A stretch of DNA of 64,000 nt from JAJYKC01 sp963823105 (GTDB lineage Bacteria > Acidobacteriota > Terriglobia > Bryobacterales > Bryobacteraceae). Position numbers and translations under genes: made by a program. The stretch lies in assembly GCA_963823105.1 (NCBI GenBank), contig CAWGKC010000009.1:372001-436000 (forward strand). The letters are read 5' to 3'. Every line of letters starts with the position of its first letter. The first letter of the stretch is position 1. This document shows, piece by piece, positions 51,574 through 59,840 of the stretch. The notes below the pieces were generated by a model. It was not told where the DNA came from and searched no databases. It saw nothing but the letters and a program-made list of their open reading frames with translations.

Positions 51574-54012
51574 TCAGAACTCGAACTGCGCGCCGCCGTA
51601 AGCTCCAATGCCCGCCGTCCGGAACCCCGCCTCAAAATAGTTCTGATTCAACAGATTCGTGACGCGCCCGAAAAACCGTACGGCCCGGAACTCCGACAAC
51701 GGCAGCCGGTAACTCGCTCCCAGATCGGCCGTGTGCATCCCTGGGAATCGAAACACCCGCGAAAGAAAATCCACTGGCGAATAAATGGGCGCAAGATAGT
51801 TCGACGACGCCACCAGATCGAAGTTCACATAGAATCGCGATCCGATACTTTGCGTCGCCACCAAAGAGAATTGGTGATCGGGAATCTCGTACGACTGAAA
51901 GATGTTCTCTGCGATCGGCGTCCTCTGCTGCGAGTTAGTGTAGGTATAAGCCGCCGTCACGTTCAGCGTGCGAGTCGGCGCCGCCGTGACGCTCGATTCC
52001 ACTCCGCGCGACAGCCCTCCCAGCGTATTCAGATATCCCCCGTAGCGCCCGTAAGGGTCCGTAGCCGGATTAATCAGTCCGGAAAAATCGAAAATAATCT
52101 CGTTCTCCAGACGTGTATAGAAATACGTCGCCGAAGCGCGCACGCGCCCGTTCCATAACTCCTGATCGATTCCTCCGTCGAACGCCGTCGAGCGGTCCGG
52201 TCCCAGCCGTGGATCGCCATACACGGAGTAACCGTAGACCGGATCGAAGTAAGTGCCGAAGCGCTCGTAAAGCGATGGCGCGCGATACCCGCGCCCCGCG
52301 TGCCCGCGAACTTTCGTGCCCGTCTTGCGAAAAAACCACGCCACCGACGCGTCGCCCGTGTAGGCGTTCGGCGGCGAAGGAACGCGCACGCCGGCGTAAG
52401 GCGCGGAAGCCTCGGGCGAGAATTGCGGCTCCGTCAAATGAAAAAACTGCGCGCGAACGCTCGCCGCCACCATCAACCGCCCGTCGAACAGCCGCGCCTG
52501 ATCCTGCACCCACACCGCGTTGCTGTGCTCGGTCGCATCCACCCGCGAGTTCCCGATCGACTGCGGCTGCAGCGAAAGATTCTCGTAGTTCTCCTTCTCG
52601 AACTCGTACCCTCCGTTCAGCAGCGTGAAGCGAGTCAATTGCGCGTTGCCTTGCGCGCTCAGCACCTGATCCGTGCCGTCGTAAACCGAATGCGTGTTCC
52701 CTCCCACCGGCTGATAACCAACCCCCGCCGGCCCGTTTCCGAAATCGCTCCACGTATTCACGCCTTGATACGTCACCGAGTAACCCGTGGTGGCCGATGG
52801 ATGTCCGTTCAGAATAAACGCGCCGGCCAGGAATCGCGCCGCCCGCGTGTTGTCCGGATCGTTGGCGTTCGATAGATACGTCGCATTGCCGGTGTTCAAC
52901 TGGGAAACGGGCACGCCTTGCTGGTACAAAGTCATCTGGCTCAAAGCCAGCGGAACCGCGTTGACGATGCCCGTCGCCGGAATATTCCCCACGGCTTGCG
53001 GCTCGCCCGTCTGCGCGGAAAGAGAATCCGCGGCGTACATGCGCGCCACCAGTTGAATTCCCGGAGTAAGTTGGTAACTTACCCGCCCTTGTCCGCTGGT
53101 GATGCGCGCCGGTTCGTAGCCGCCCACTCCCTGCGTGACATTCAAATGCGTCAGCCCGCCGCTATACTGCAGGCGGTTGTCGAGCGCCCCGCCCGCCATC
53201 TCCGCCTTGCCCCGGAACGTCCCTAGCGCCCCGCCTTCCACCAGCACGCTGCCCCGCGTGCGCCCGCCGCCATCGGCGCTAATCAGATTGATCGCCCCGC
53301 CGATGGCGTCGGTTCCATAGATCGACGACCCCGTTCCGCGCAGCACCTCCACGCGGTCGATATCGGTGTCGACGAAATCCTGAATAAACCCCGAGGCGTC
53401 CGCCTGCGGCGAAGTCACGTCGCGGAACCGCAGCCCGTCGAACAGAATCGCCGTGTCCTCGTTGCGCAGCCCGCGCGTCTTGATGGACGTCAACCCCCCC
53501 AGTCCGCCCAACTGCTGCACCCGCAAACCCGGAACCGTGCGCAGCGCGTCGGCGATCGTCGCGTCGTCGCGCTGTTCGATCTCGGAATGGTCGACCACCG
53601 TTACCGATTTCGAAATCTCATCCGGCGTCTGCGCCGTGCCCGACGCGGTCACCGACACTTGCTCCGCGGCCGAAGCCAATTGCAGAGCGATATTCTCGGT
53701 GGTCTGCGCACCCCGTTCCACCGTCACGCTGCCTTCGGTGAATCGCGCGAAACCCGGCGCTCGCGCCTCGATCAAATACCCTCCCGGCTCCAGTCCGTCG
53801 AACCGGTATTCGCCCGACGCGCCGGCCGTCGTGTTCACCGGTTCCGCGCCGCCGCGCGGATAAAGAGCCACGTTCGCGCCCGGCACCGCCTTCCCTTGCG
53901 GATCGGTAACTACGCCGTAAATCGACGCGGTGCTGCTGTTAGATGGGTTTGTGGTTTGGCCGTTCGCGAAAACGGCGGACAAAATAGCGAGGCAAACAAG
54001 CGATTGCCGCAT
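51574..54012 (-). CDS. BtuB-like TonB-dependent outer-membrane receptor (cobalamin)
   Basis: Outer-membrane transporter of 812 aa. Signal peptide, then a carboxypeptidase-like Ig domain (YGVVTDPQGKAVPGANVALYP ... GEYRFDGLEPGGYLIEARAPGF), a TonB-box-like SVTVVD region, the plug (IADALRTVPGLRVQQLGG, RVEVLRGTGSSIYGTDAIGGAINLI) and a 22-strand barrel ending in the aromatic GGAQFEF. The cobalamin riboswitch immediately upstream makes a vitamin B12 or cobinamide function very likely, although the Ig domain is not present in enteric BtuB. TonB is provided 10 kb away. Confidence 0.88.
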   Translation of the reverse strand: MRQSLVCLAILSAVFANGQTTNPSNSSTASIYGVVTDPQGKAVPGANVALYPRGGAEPVNTTAGASGEYRFDGLEPGGYLIEARAPGFARFTEGSVTVERGAQTTENIALQLASAAEQVSVTASGTAQTPDEISKSVTVVDHSEIEQRDDATIADALRTVPGLRVQQLGGLGGLTSIKTRGLRNEDTAILFDGLRFRDVTSPQADASGFIQDFVDTDIDRVEVLRGTGSSIYGTDAIGGAINLISADGGGRTRGSVLVEGGALGTFRGKAEMAGGALDNRLQYSGGLTHLNVTQGVGGYEPARITSGQGRVSYQLTPGIQLVARMYAADSLSAQTGEPQAVGNIPATGIVNAVPLALSQMTLYQQGVPVSQLNTGNATYLSNANDPDNTRAARFLAGAFILNGHPSATTGYSVTYQGVNTWSDFGNGPAGVGYQPVGGNTHSVYDGTDQVLSAQGNAQLTRFTLLNGGYEFEKENYENLSLQPQSIGNSRVDATEHSNAVWVQDQARLFDGRLMVAASVRAQFFHLTEPQFSPEASAPYAGVRVPSPPNAYTGDASVAWFFRKTGTKVRGHAGRGYRAPSLYERFGTYFDPVYGYSVYGDPRLGPDRSTAFDGGIDQELWNGRVRASATYFYTRLENEIIFDFSGLINPATDPYGRYGGYLNTLGGLSRGVESSVTAAPTRTLNVTAAYTYTNSQQRTPIAENIFQSYEIPDHQFSLVATQSIGSRFYVNFDLVASSNYLAPIYSPVDFLSRVFRFPGMHTADLGASYRLPLSEFRAVRFFGRVTNLLNQNYFEAGFRTAGIGAYGGAQFEF

Positions 54013-54054
54013 GAGACGTTCTCCCTCGAAAACGCATTCACCTGTACTCGATGG

Positions 54055-54245
54055 GGAACCGGTCTCCTGACTTCACGGCAGCCTATAAAATCGAATCGGC
54101 CTTCCCGCTCAAGGCAGTGGCCGATCCAGGCTAACTTCTCCGTTCACAGTTGCGGGGCAGTGGCGGACTTTCACCGCCTTCCCGAACATTCCTCACCCTA
54201 CACGTTTATGCAAAGATCCTGCCGTCGTTTCCAACGGCTTCCCGA
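54055..54245 (-). promoter_or_regulatory. Cobalamin riboswitch
   Basis: On the minus strand, just before the receptor ATG. Read 5' to 3' there are the conserved elements in order: a GGTGAGGAATG-like leader, GGGAAGGCGGTGAAAGTCCG, the core CCACTGCCCCGCAACTGTGA, and the B12 box GAAGTCAGGAGACCGG at about 54059-54074. Binding of adenosyl- or methyl-cobalamin would shut off the receptor. The expression platform (terminator or Shine-Dalgarno sequestering) lies in the 40 bases before the ATG; a GGGAG there suggests translational control. Confidence 0.92.
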
Positions 54246-54281
54246 GTATAGCGAAAAACGCCCGCCCGCATTCGATCGCCG

Positions 54282-54607
54282 CTAAGCGGACCTGGGAAGT
54301 GGTAGAAAGCGAATCTCCACGCGCCGGTTCAATGCGGCGGCGATTCGACGGAGCATTGCGACCGAGTGCCCTTCATAATCGGCGTCCTCAAGACGGCAAA
54401 TCGCCGACGCCGTCGTGCCGGTAAGTTTGGCCAGTTGCGCCTGGGTCAGGCCGGCCTTCGTCCGCAGCGCCTGAATTTTCCGCGCGATGTCTTCGTTGGC
54501 GCGGCACTCGGCCAGGGATTTGAGCTTCTCGGGATCGCCCTCATGAATTGGCGGCGAAGGATTTCCACCGCGTCCGTCGTCGCTCTTCTGGTCTTTGCTA
54601 TTTTCAT
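54282..54607 (-). pseudogene. XRE-family antitoxin, frameshifted
   Basis: Antitoxin with a C-terminal Cro/C1 HTH: AGLTQAQLAKLTGTTASAICRLEDADYEGHS then MLRRIAAALNRRVEIRF. It should start at the ATG 54605-54607, which overlaps the toxin stop (ATGA) and reads MKIAKTRRATTDAVEILRRQ; after one lost base near 54545 the chain continues HEGDPEKLKSLAECRANED into the HTH. The overlap and order (toxin, then HTH antitoxin) are standard for DUF891/HigBA-like modules. The partner toxin gene is itself rearranged. Confidence 0.75.
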
Positions 54608-54804
54608 CTCTCCTCCAGCGCATGTTTCGATGGGTCGGCTAGAAACCGCGCCCTTCGTCGACTGATTCCGGGAATTGGCCGCCCATGCGAAAGACAAAGT
54701 CCTGGTCGGGATCGCACGGCTTCGCGAGCTTCGGCACGAACTGCGGCGGCCGGAAGCGAACTACCATCCACCTCGCGGTAGATCACTACCCGCGATTTCG
54801 GCAT
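54604..54804 (-). pseudogene. DUF891/Gp49-like toxin remnant with internally inverted segment
   Basis: On the minus strand the start MPKSRVVIYREVDG (54763-54804) and the end RRARFLADPSKHALEER (54604-54657) are those of a DUF891-type toxin. The middle of the protein is on the opposite strand: plus-strand 54664-54763 reads FRELAAHAKDKVLVGIARLR and ELRHELRRPEANY, the block that normally follows the N-terminus. About 50 residues that should follow are absent. So a fragment of about 100 bases has been flipped and flanking sequence lost; the toxin cannot be made. The minus-strand frame is nevertheless open through the inverted part by chance. An assembly artefact is possible. Confidence 0.65.
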
Positions 54805-55189
54805 CTGGGTTCAGACTATTCGCAAAATTGCGAATCGTCAAGTCCCGGCGCGCGATTCGATCCACCCATTCAACCGCATCCGACGCGATCCAGATGAGCA
54901 GAATACTTTCAATGACACGGCCCACCGGCGTGCCCTGCGGCACGATCAAAATGCCGGGACTGCGGTTTCCACACTTGAGAAAGTCGCGGAAATGACTTGG
55001 CATTGAATTCTCGTCGTGGGAGACGAGAATTCGACTTTGTAACTTCGCCAAGCGGAGCACTTCGGGGTCGGGCATCCCATCTAACCTGGCTGCAAATGCG
55101 CTCTGGAAATCGAGTGAGGGCTCGTGGCGCAACACCCCGGTGCGGATGGAACTGCGAAGATCGTTGTCGGCCTGGAACCGGGGCTTCAC
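54761..55189 (-). CDS. DUF5615 (PIN-like) putative toxin
   Basis: Predicted PIN-like nuclease of 142 aa, partner of the DUF433 gene. FQADNDLRSSIRTGVLRHEP at the start, VLRLAKLQSRILVSHDENSM with the acidic HDE cluster, and GNRSPGILIVPQG, all seen in DUF5615/Mut7-C-like proteins that pair with DUF433 antitoxins. Its last codons overlap the start of the DUF891 toxin remnant; family members usually end near NFAN, so the final 17 residues may be read-through into that remnant. Starts directly after the DUF433 stop. Confidence 0.75.
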   Translation of the reverse strand: MKPRFQADNDLRSSIRTGVLRHEPSLDFQSAFAARLDGMPDPEVLRLAKLQSRILVSHDENSMPSHFRDFLKCGNRSPGILIVPQGTPVGRVIESILLIWIASDAVEWVDRIARRDLTIRNFANSLNPDAEIAGSDLPRGGW

Positions 55190-55510
55190 CTATTCCGAAC
55201 GCCCGGAATGGTGGCTTTGGCGCGCGGCTGCGAGGCGCCGGCGCAGATCCTCGGGAATGGGTGTCGAATCTCGCCGCACCGCCTCGAAGCGTCGCTCTTG
55301 ACGCATTCGATACGCATCGATGGCCGGCTGGTTTTCGAGGTAGAAAGTAATCGCGCCGAAGATCTGGGCGAGAGTCAGAGTTTCGAATTCCCCCAAGATC
55401 GCTTCAGGGGAGAGGCCTTCATTGAAGCACTGGACGATGGAATCGAGAGAAATGCGAGTGCCGGCCACATAGTACCCTCCGTCTCGCTCTTCGACGTACT
55501 CTTTCGCCAT
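55190..55510 (-). CDS. DUF433 putative antitoxin
   Basis: Small HTH-like protein of 106 aa. YVEERDGGYYVAGTRISLDSIVQCFNEGLSPEAILGEFETLTLAQIFGAITFYLEN is the DUF433 pattern (a winged HTH with the GTRI segment). It precedes the DUF5615 gene without a gap, the usual arrangement of this VapBC-like pair. The divergent GH57 gene begins 84 bases away. Confidence 0.8.
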   Translation of the reverse strand: MAKEYVEERDGGYYVAGTRISLDSIVQCFNEGLSPEAILGEFETLTLAQIFGAITFYLENQPAIDAYRMRQERRFEAVRRDSTPIPEDLRRRLAAARQSHHSGRSE

Positions 55511-55593
55511 CGGGACAATTATAGCGGGAAACCGCGGGCGCGCTCCGGCGGCGCCGCCATTTTCACATAAGATTGAAGGGCCGATTCATACCT

Positions 55594-58008
55594 ATGCGAT
55601 ACCTGTGCGTCCACAGCCATTTTTATCAACCCCCGCGCGAAAACCCCTGGCTCGAAGAAATCGAGCTCCAGGACTCCGCCTTCCCCTATCACGACTGGAA
55701 CGAGCGCATCAACTCCGAATGCTACGCCCGCAACGCCGCCGCCCGCATCCTTGACAACGAAGACCGCATCGAACAAATCGTCAATGTTTACGCGCGCATC
55801 AGTTTCAACGTCGGGCCCACGCTCCTCTCCTGGATGATGGAGAAATCCCCGGAAACCTACCGCGCCATTCTCGCCGCCGACGCCGCCAGCCGCAAGCGCT
55901 TCGGCGGCCACGGCTCGGCGATGGCCCAGGTTTATAACCACGCCATCATGCCGCTCGCCAACGCCCGCGACAAGCGCACCCAGGTGCTCTGGGGCATCGC
56001 CGATTTTCGCTCCCGCTATGGCCGCGCGCCCGAAGGCATGTGGCTGTCGGAGACCGCTGTCGATCTCGAAACCCTCTCCATCCTTGCCGCCGAAGGAATT
56101 CGCTTCACCGTTCTCGCCCCCTCCCAAGCCCGCGCCGTCCGTGAAATCGGCGTCAAGGCGTGGACCGGCGTGAGCGGCGGCCGCATCGATCCCACCCGCG
56201 CCTACCGCGCCGCCACCCCCTCCGGCCCCATCGCGCTGTTCTTCTACGACGGCCCCGTCTCCCAGGCCGTCGCCTTCGAAGGCCTGCTCGACAACGGCGT
56301 CCATTTCGCCGAACGCCTCGTCGGCGCCTTCCCGGCCCCGGAAAAACGCGGCCAGTTGATGCACATCGCCACCGACGGCGAAACCTACGGCCATCACCAC
56401 AAATTCGGCGAGATGGCGCTGGCCTACGCCCTGCACTACATCGAAACTAACCGGCAGGCGCGCATCACCAATTACGGCGAGTTCCTCGAACTCAATCCTC
56501 CCTCCTACGAGGTCGAGATCGTCGAGAACACCGCCTGGAGCTGCTCCCACGGCGTCGGCCGCTGGAACGCCGATTGCGGATGCAACTCCGGCGCCCATCC
56601 GGGTTGGAACCAGAAGTGGCGCGCCCCTCTCCGCGCCGCCCTCGATTGGTTGCGCGACGAACTCGCCCCGCTCTATGAATCCCACTGCGCCGGGATCGTC
56701 CCCGATCCTTGGGCGGCCCGCGACGAATATATCTCCGTCGTGCTCGACCGCTCCGAAGCCGGCTGCGAACTCTTCGCCTCCCGCCATTTCGCCGCCGCCC
56801 TCGCGCCGGAGAAAATCGTCACGGCGTGGAAGCTTCTCGAGATGCAGCGCCATCTCATGCTGATGTACACCAGTTGCGGCTGGTTTTTCGACGACATCTC
56901 CGGCATCGAAACCGTCCAGGTCATTCAATACGCCGGCCGCGCCGTCCAATTGGCGCAGGAACTGTTCGGCGATTCGCTCGAAGCCCGCTTTCTCGAAAAA
57001 CTCGCCTCGGCCAAAAGCAATGTCGCCGCCCAGGGCGATGGCGCCGCCATTTACCGCGCCCTGGTGATGCCCGCCATGGCCAGCCTCGAAACGGTGAGCG
57101 CTCACTTCGCCGTAAATTCCATGTTCGAGCGCCTCCCCGACCGCTCCGCCATCTACTGCTACGACGTCCTCCGCCAGGAAGCCCATGAGATGGAGAGCGG
57201 CCAGATCCGTCTCACCACCGGCCGCGCCGGAATTCATTCCCGTATCACCCAGGAATCGGAGCGCTTCTGTTACGCCGTGCTCCATTTCGGAGACCAGAAC
57301 ATTCACGCCCGCGTCGGAAAGCTCTCCACGCCCGAATCTTTCAGCCAGCTTTCTTCCGGTCTCGCCGCCGCCTTCGCCCGCTCCGATCTCGCCGCCGTCA
57401 TCCGCATCATGGACCAGGGCTTCACCTCGGAGATTTCGCTGCGCTCCTTGTTTAAGGACGCTCAACGCCGCATCGCCCGCGAAATCCTTTCCACCGCCCT
57501 CGACGACACCGAACAGGCCCACCGCCGGCTTTACGAGCGTCATATTCCGCTCCTGCGCATGTTGCACGAGATGAGCATTCCCGTTCCGGACGCCCTGCGC
57601 GCCGCCGCCGAGTTCGCCCTCAACGGCATGTTGAAGGACGAGTTCTCCGCCGATGAATTCGACTCACCGCGCATCGCCAGCCTCCTCGATGAAGCGGCCA
57701 AGGCCGGCGTCACGCTGGATACCACCGCTCTCGAACTGACTCTTCGCGCCACCACCCAACGCATCGCCGCGCCCTTCTTTGAGAAGCCGCGGTCGCTCGA
57801 CGCCCTCAAACGCCTCACCGAGGCCGTTTCTCTCACCCGCGCTTTGCCCTTCTTCGTCGGTCTGTGGTCGCTTCAGAACCGCTGTTACGACCTGGCGCAG
57901 TCGTTACTGGCCGAAATGGAAAAGCGCGCCGCCGGCGGAAGCGCCACCGCCGCCGCCTGGACCGCTTCCTTCCGCGACCTCCGCGAGCGCCTTCGGCTAA
58001 AAGTCTGA
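55594..58008 (+). CDS. GH57-like glycoside hydrolase with DUF3536
   Basis: Large cytoplasmic protein of 804 aa. CVHSHFYQPPRENPWLEEIE at the start, WNERINSECYARN, FNVGPTLLSWM and PEGMWLSETAVDLETLSILAAEGI are the GH57 (alpha-amylase/4-alpha-glucanotransferase/branching type) signatures; HIATDGETYGHHHKFGEMAL holds the second catalytic region. The C-terminal 450 residues form the DUF3536 half. Such proteins are annotated as glucan enzymes, but activity is unproven. The ATG at 55594 starts directly at the conserved block. Confidence 0.85.
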   Translation: MRYLCVHSHFYQPPRENPWLEEIELQDSAFPYHDWNERINSECYARNAAARILDNEDRIEQIVNVYARISFNVGPTLLSWMMEKSPETYRAILAADAASRKRFGGHGSAMAQVYNHAIMPLANARDKRTQVLWGIADFRSRYGRAPEGMWLSETAVDLETLSILAAEGIRFTVLAPSQARAVREIGVKAWTGVSGGRIDPTRAYRAATPSGPIALFFYDGPVSQAVAFEGLLDNGVHFAERLVGAFPAPEKRGQLMHIATDGETYGHHHKFGEMALAYALHYIETNRQARITNYGEFLELNPPSYEVEIVENTAWSCSHGVGRWNADCGCNSGAHPGWNQKWRAPLRAALDWLRDELAPLYESHCAGIVPDPWAARDEYISVVLDRSEAGCELFASRHFAAALAPEKIVTAWKLLEMQRHLMLMYTSCGWFFDDISGIETVQVIQYAGRAVQLAQELFGDSLEARFLEKLASAKSNVAAQGDGAAIYRALVMPAMASLETVSAHFAVNSMFERLPDRSAIYCYDVLRQEAHEMESGQIRLTTGRAGIHSRITQESERFCYAVLHFGDQNIHARVGKLSTPESFSQLSSGLAAAFARSDLAAVIRIMDQGFTSEISLRSLFKDAQRRIAREILSTALDDTEQAHRRLYERHIPLLRMLHEMSIPVPDALRAAAEFALNGMLKDEFSADEFDSPRIASLLDEAAKAGVTLDTTALELTLRATTQRIAAPFFEKPRSLDALKRLTEAVSLTRALPFFVGLWSLQNRCYDLAQSLLAEMEKRAAGGSATAAAWTASFRDLRERLRLKV

Positions 58009-58044
58009 TTTACCTTTGCGCCGGGCGCGCGCGATGATGGAGGT

Positions 58045-58881
58045 ATGAGGTCCTGGTTGGCGGCTTTGGCCGTCCTCCCGTGCGTCGCCGCTCCCGCTGC
58101 CCTCTCGCCGCCCGATGCTCGGGAGATTGTCCGCCGGTCCGTCGATCTCGATCAGTACAACTGGAAAAAAGCGCGGGAATATACTTACCTCGTTCGCGAA
58201 CAGGAGCGCGAGGGTGGCAAAACCACGTCGAAGACCTTTGAGGTCACCAACCTTTACGGCCGTGAATTCCGCCGCCTCGTCGCCCGCGACGACCGGCCTT
58301 TGCCCGCCCCCGCCGCCCTCAAGGAACAGCAGCGTTTTGACAAAGCCGTCGCCGCCCGCGCCGGCATCCCGGAGGAAAAACGCGCCCGCCAGGCCGCCCA
58401 GGCCGAAACGGAGCGCGAAAAGAATCGCGCCTTCGCCCGTGAGATTCCCGACGCCTACGATTTTCAATTCCTTGGCCAGGAGAAGGTGGACGGCCACGAT
58501 TCCTGGATCGTCTCCGCCACCCCGCGCCCCGACTTCCAACCGAAAGATTCCCGCGCCAAGGCCCTGCCCAAACTGCGCGGCAAGATCTGGATTGAGAAAA
58601 ACGATTACGAATGGGTGAAGGTGGAGGGCGAAGTCATCAGTCCGTTCAAATGGGGCCTGTTTATCGCCAGTCTCAACCCCGGAACCAATCTCCGTTTCGT
58701 CCAGACCATGGTCAACGACGAGATCTGGATGCCGAAGACCATGACGATACGCCTCGACGCCCGCCTGTTGTTTAAGAAATTCGGCGGCGATTATGAAAAC
58801 AGCTTTAGTAACTACCGAAAATTCCAAACCCAGTCGAAGGTCGTCTCCACTTCCGAAGCCTCCTCCGCGCCCTCCAACTAA
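58045..58881 (+). CDS. Exported protein with outer-membrane-lipoprotein-sorting-like fold
   Basis: Secreted protein of 278 aa, not recognised precisely. Signal peptide MRSWLAALAVLPCVAAPAAL; the body (LGQEKVDGHDSWIVSATPRP ... KIWIEKNDYEWVKVEGEV ... LRFVQTMVNDEIWMPKTMTIRLDARLLF) has the half-barrel strand pattern of LolA/LolB-like or MucB/RseB-like proteins that cradle lipid. An Arg/Glu-rich helix (EEKRARQAAQAETEREKN) is inserted near residue 120. Good ribosome binding site GGAGG 5 bases before the ATG. Confidence 0.6.
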   Translation: MRSWLAALAVLPCVAAPAALSPPDAREIVRRSVDLDQYNWKKAREYTYLVREQEREGGKTTSKTFEVTNLYGREFRRLVARDDRPLPAPAALKEQQRFDKAVAARAGIPEEKRARQAAQAETEREKNRAFAREIPDAYDFQFLGQEKVDGHDSWIVSATPRPDFQPKDSRAKALPKLRGKIWIEKNDYEWVKVEGEVISPFKWGLFIASLNPGTNLRFVQTMVNDEIWMPKTMTIRLDARLLFKKFGGDYENSFSNYRKFQTQSKVVSTSEASSAPSN

Positions 58882-58885
58882 CTCG

Positions 58886-59461
58886 CTACTTATTCGGATT
58901 GAACCGCAGCACCGTCGTCAGATCGATGCCTCGGATAATTCCGGCCGACTTGTAAATCAACCCCCATGAGTCGATAGACGACATATCGGGGAAGATACAA
59001 GCTTCCAGCGTCTCGTCGATCGTTCCCTTCAGATACCATCCGCCGCCCGCCGCGTCGTTCGGCCCTCCGAACACGTCCGTGCCTCCAAGCTGCGTGCAGT
59101 AGTAAGACGCCGGATTCCCTCCGCCGCCCCCGCCGTAAGGCGGAGGATTGTAATAGGCCAGCGCCGCCAGCGAAGGCTGCGTCGAGAACAAAGTCTCCAG
59201 CAGAATGTGAATCCTCGAACCGTCCTTCTTCGACGTGAACTGGCAAAATTGTCTCGATCCCGTCAGGAACAACAGGTTCGGTCCGTTCGATCCGTAAACC
59301 GGCCTTCGCACCTCCACCTTGCCGCCCTTTTGAAGGCAGTACGACTCGGCCGGGCTTTGGACCGTAGCCGTATTATCCTGAGCCGCCGCGCTTCCGCCCG
59401 CTGCGAAGAGTAAGGCCAGCGCCGCCGCTCCGGCCGCCATGCCCGTCTTAATAGTTCTCAA
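58886..59461 (-). CDS. Exported protein of unknown function with DUF333-like motif
   Basis: 191 aa. MRTIKTGMAAGAAALALLFAAGGSAAAQ is a signal peptide; the TTG start is chosen because GGAAGG lies 9 bases upstream. The mature part begins with YCLQKGGKVEVRRP and SRQFCQFTSKKDG, the C-x-x-x-GG pattern of DUF333 heat-shock/hemolysin-like proteins. A glycine-rich loop (YGGGGGGNPASYYC) follows and a second C-x-x-x-GG (CTQLGGTDVF), so the protein may be a tandem duplication of that module. It is convergent with the LolA-like gene (4-base gap). Function unknown. Confidence 0.6.
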   Translation of the reverse strand: MRTIKTGMAAGAAALALLFAAGGSAAAQDNTATVQSPAESYCLQKGGKVEVRRPVYGSNGPNLLFLTGSRQFCQFTSKKDGSRIHILLETLFSTQPSLAALAYYNPPPYGGGGGGNPASYYCTQLGGTDVFGGPNDAAGGGWYLKGTIDETLEACIFPDMSSIDSWGLIYKSAGIIRGIDLTTVLRFNPNK

Positions 59462-59840
59462 TTCGCTATTCCTTCCGTTCAAGTAATTCGCCGGCGCACC
59501 GCGCGCCAACCCCCAGAGTCTATCAAACCTCCCGCCGCACTCATGGCCAAGATCCCAGGCGGCCTGGCCGTCTTCCTCGGCGCGCCCCGCCCAGATCGAC
59601 GATCCCGCCCGACTCAGGGACAACGCCCACTGGCGTCGCGAAATCACGGTTCCGGACCGCACAATCGAAGGTTCGCGAAAAGACCGGCCCGTTCTTACCC
59701 TTCCCGCGGATTACCACGCGCTTTCGCGCATGCAACCGGCCTGCGAACGGGACGTTCGTCGATAAGAACATCCCGTTGTATTCGCGCGTCCCGCGGACCC
59801 GGCGAAGCAGGCGCCCGCCCGTGAATGGCTCAACCCGCGC
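59462..59840. other. Intergenic region with a diverged copy of the small 62-kb gene
   Basis: No full gene. Plus-strand 59577-59625 matches 62169-62217 in about 43 of 49 bases, and in one frame reads SARPAQIDDPARLRDN against SARPAPIDELARLREN, so this is probably a decayed copy of the small coding region at 62.1 kb. The remainder shows nothing recognisable. Confidence 0.5.

Noticed and set aside
55519..57567. 682-codon minus-strand frame opposite the GH57 gene
   Set aside because: Gly/Asp/Val-rich shadow of a strongly conserved plus-strand protein; no domain.
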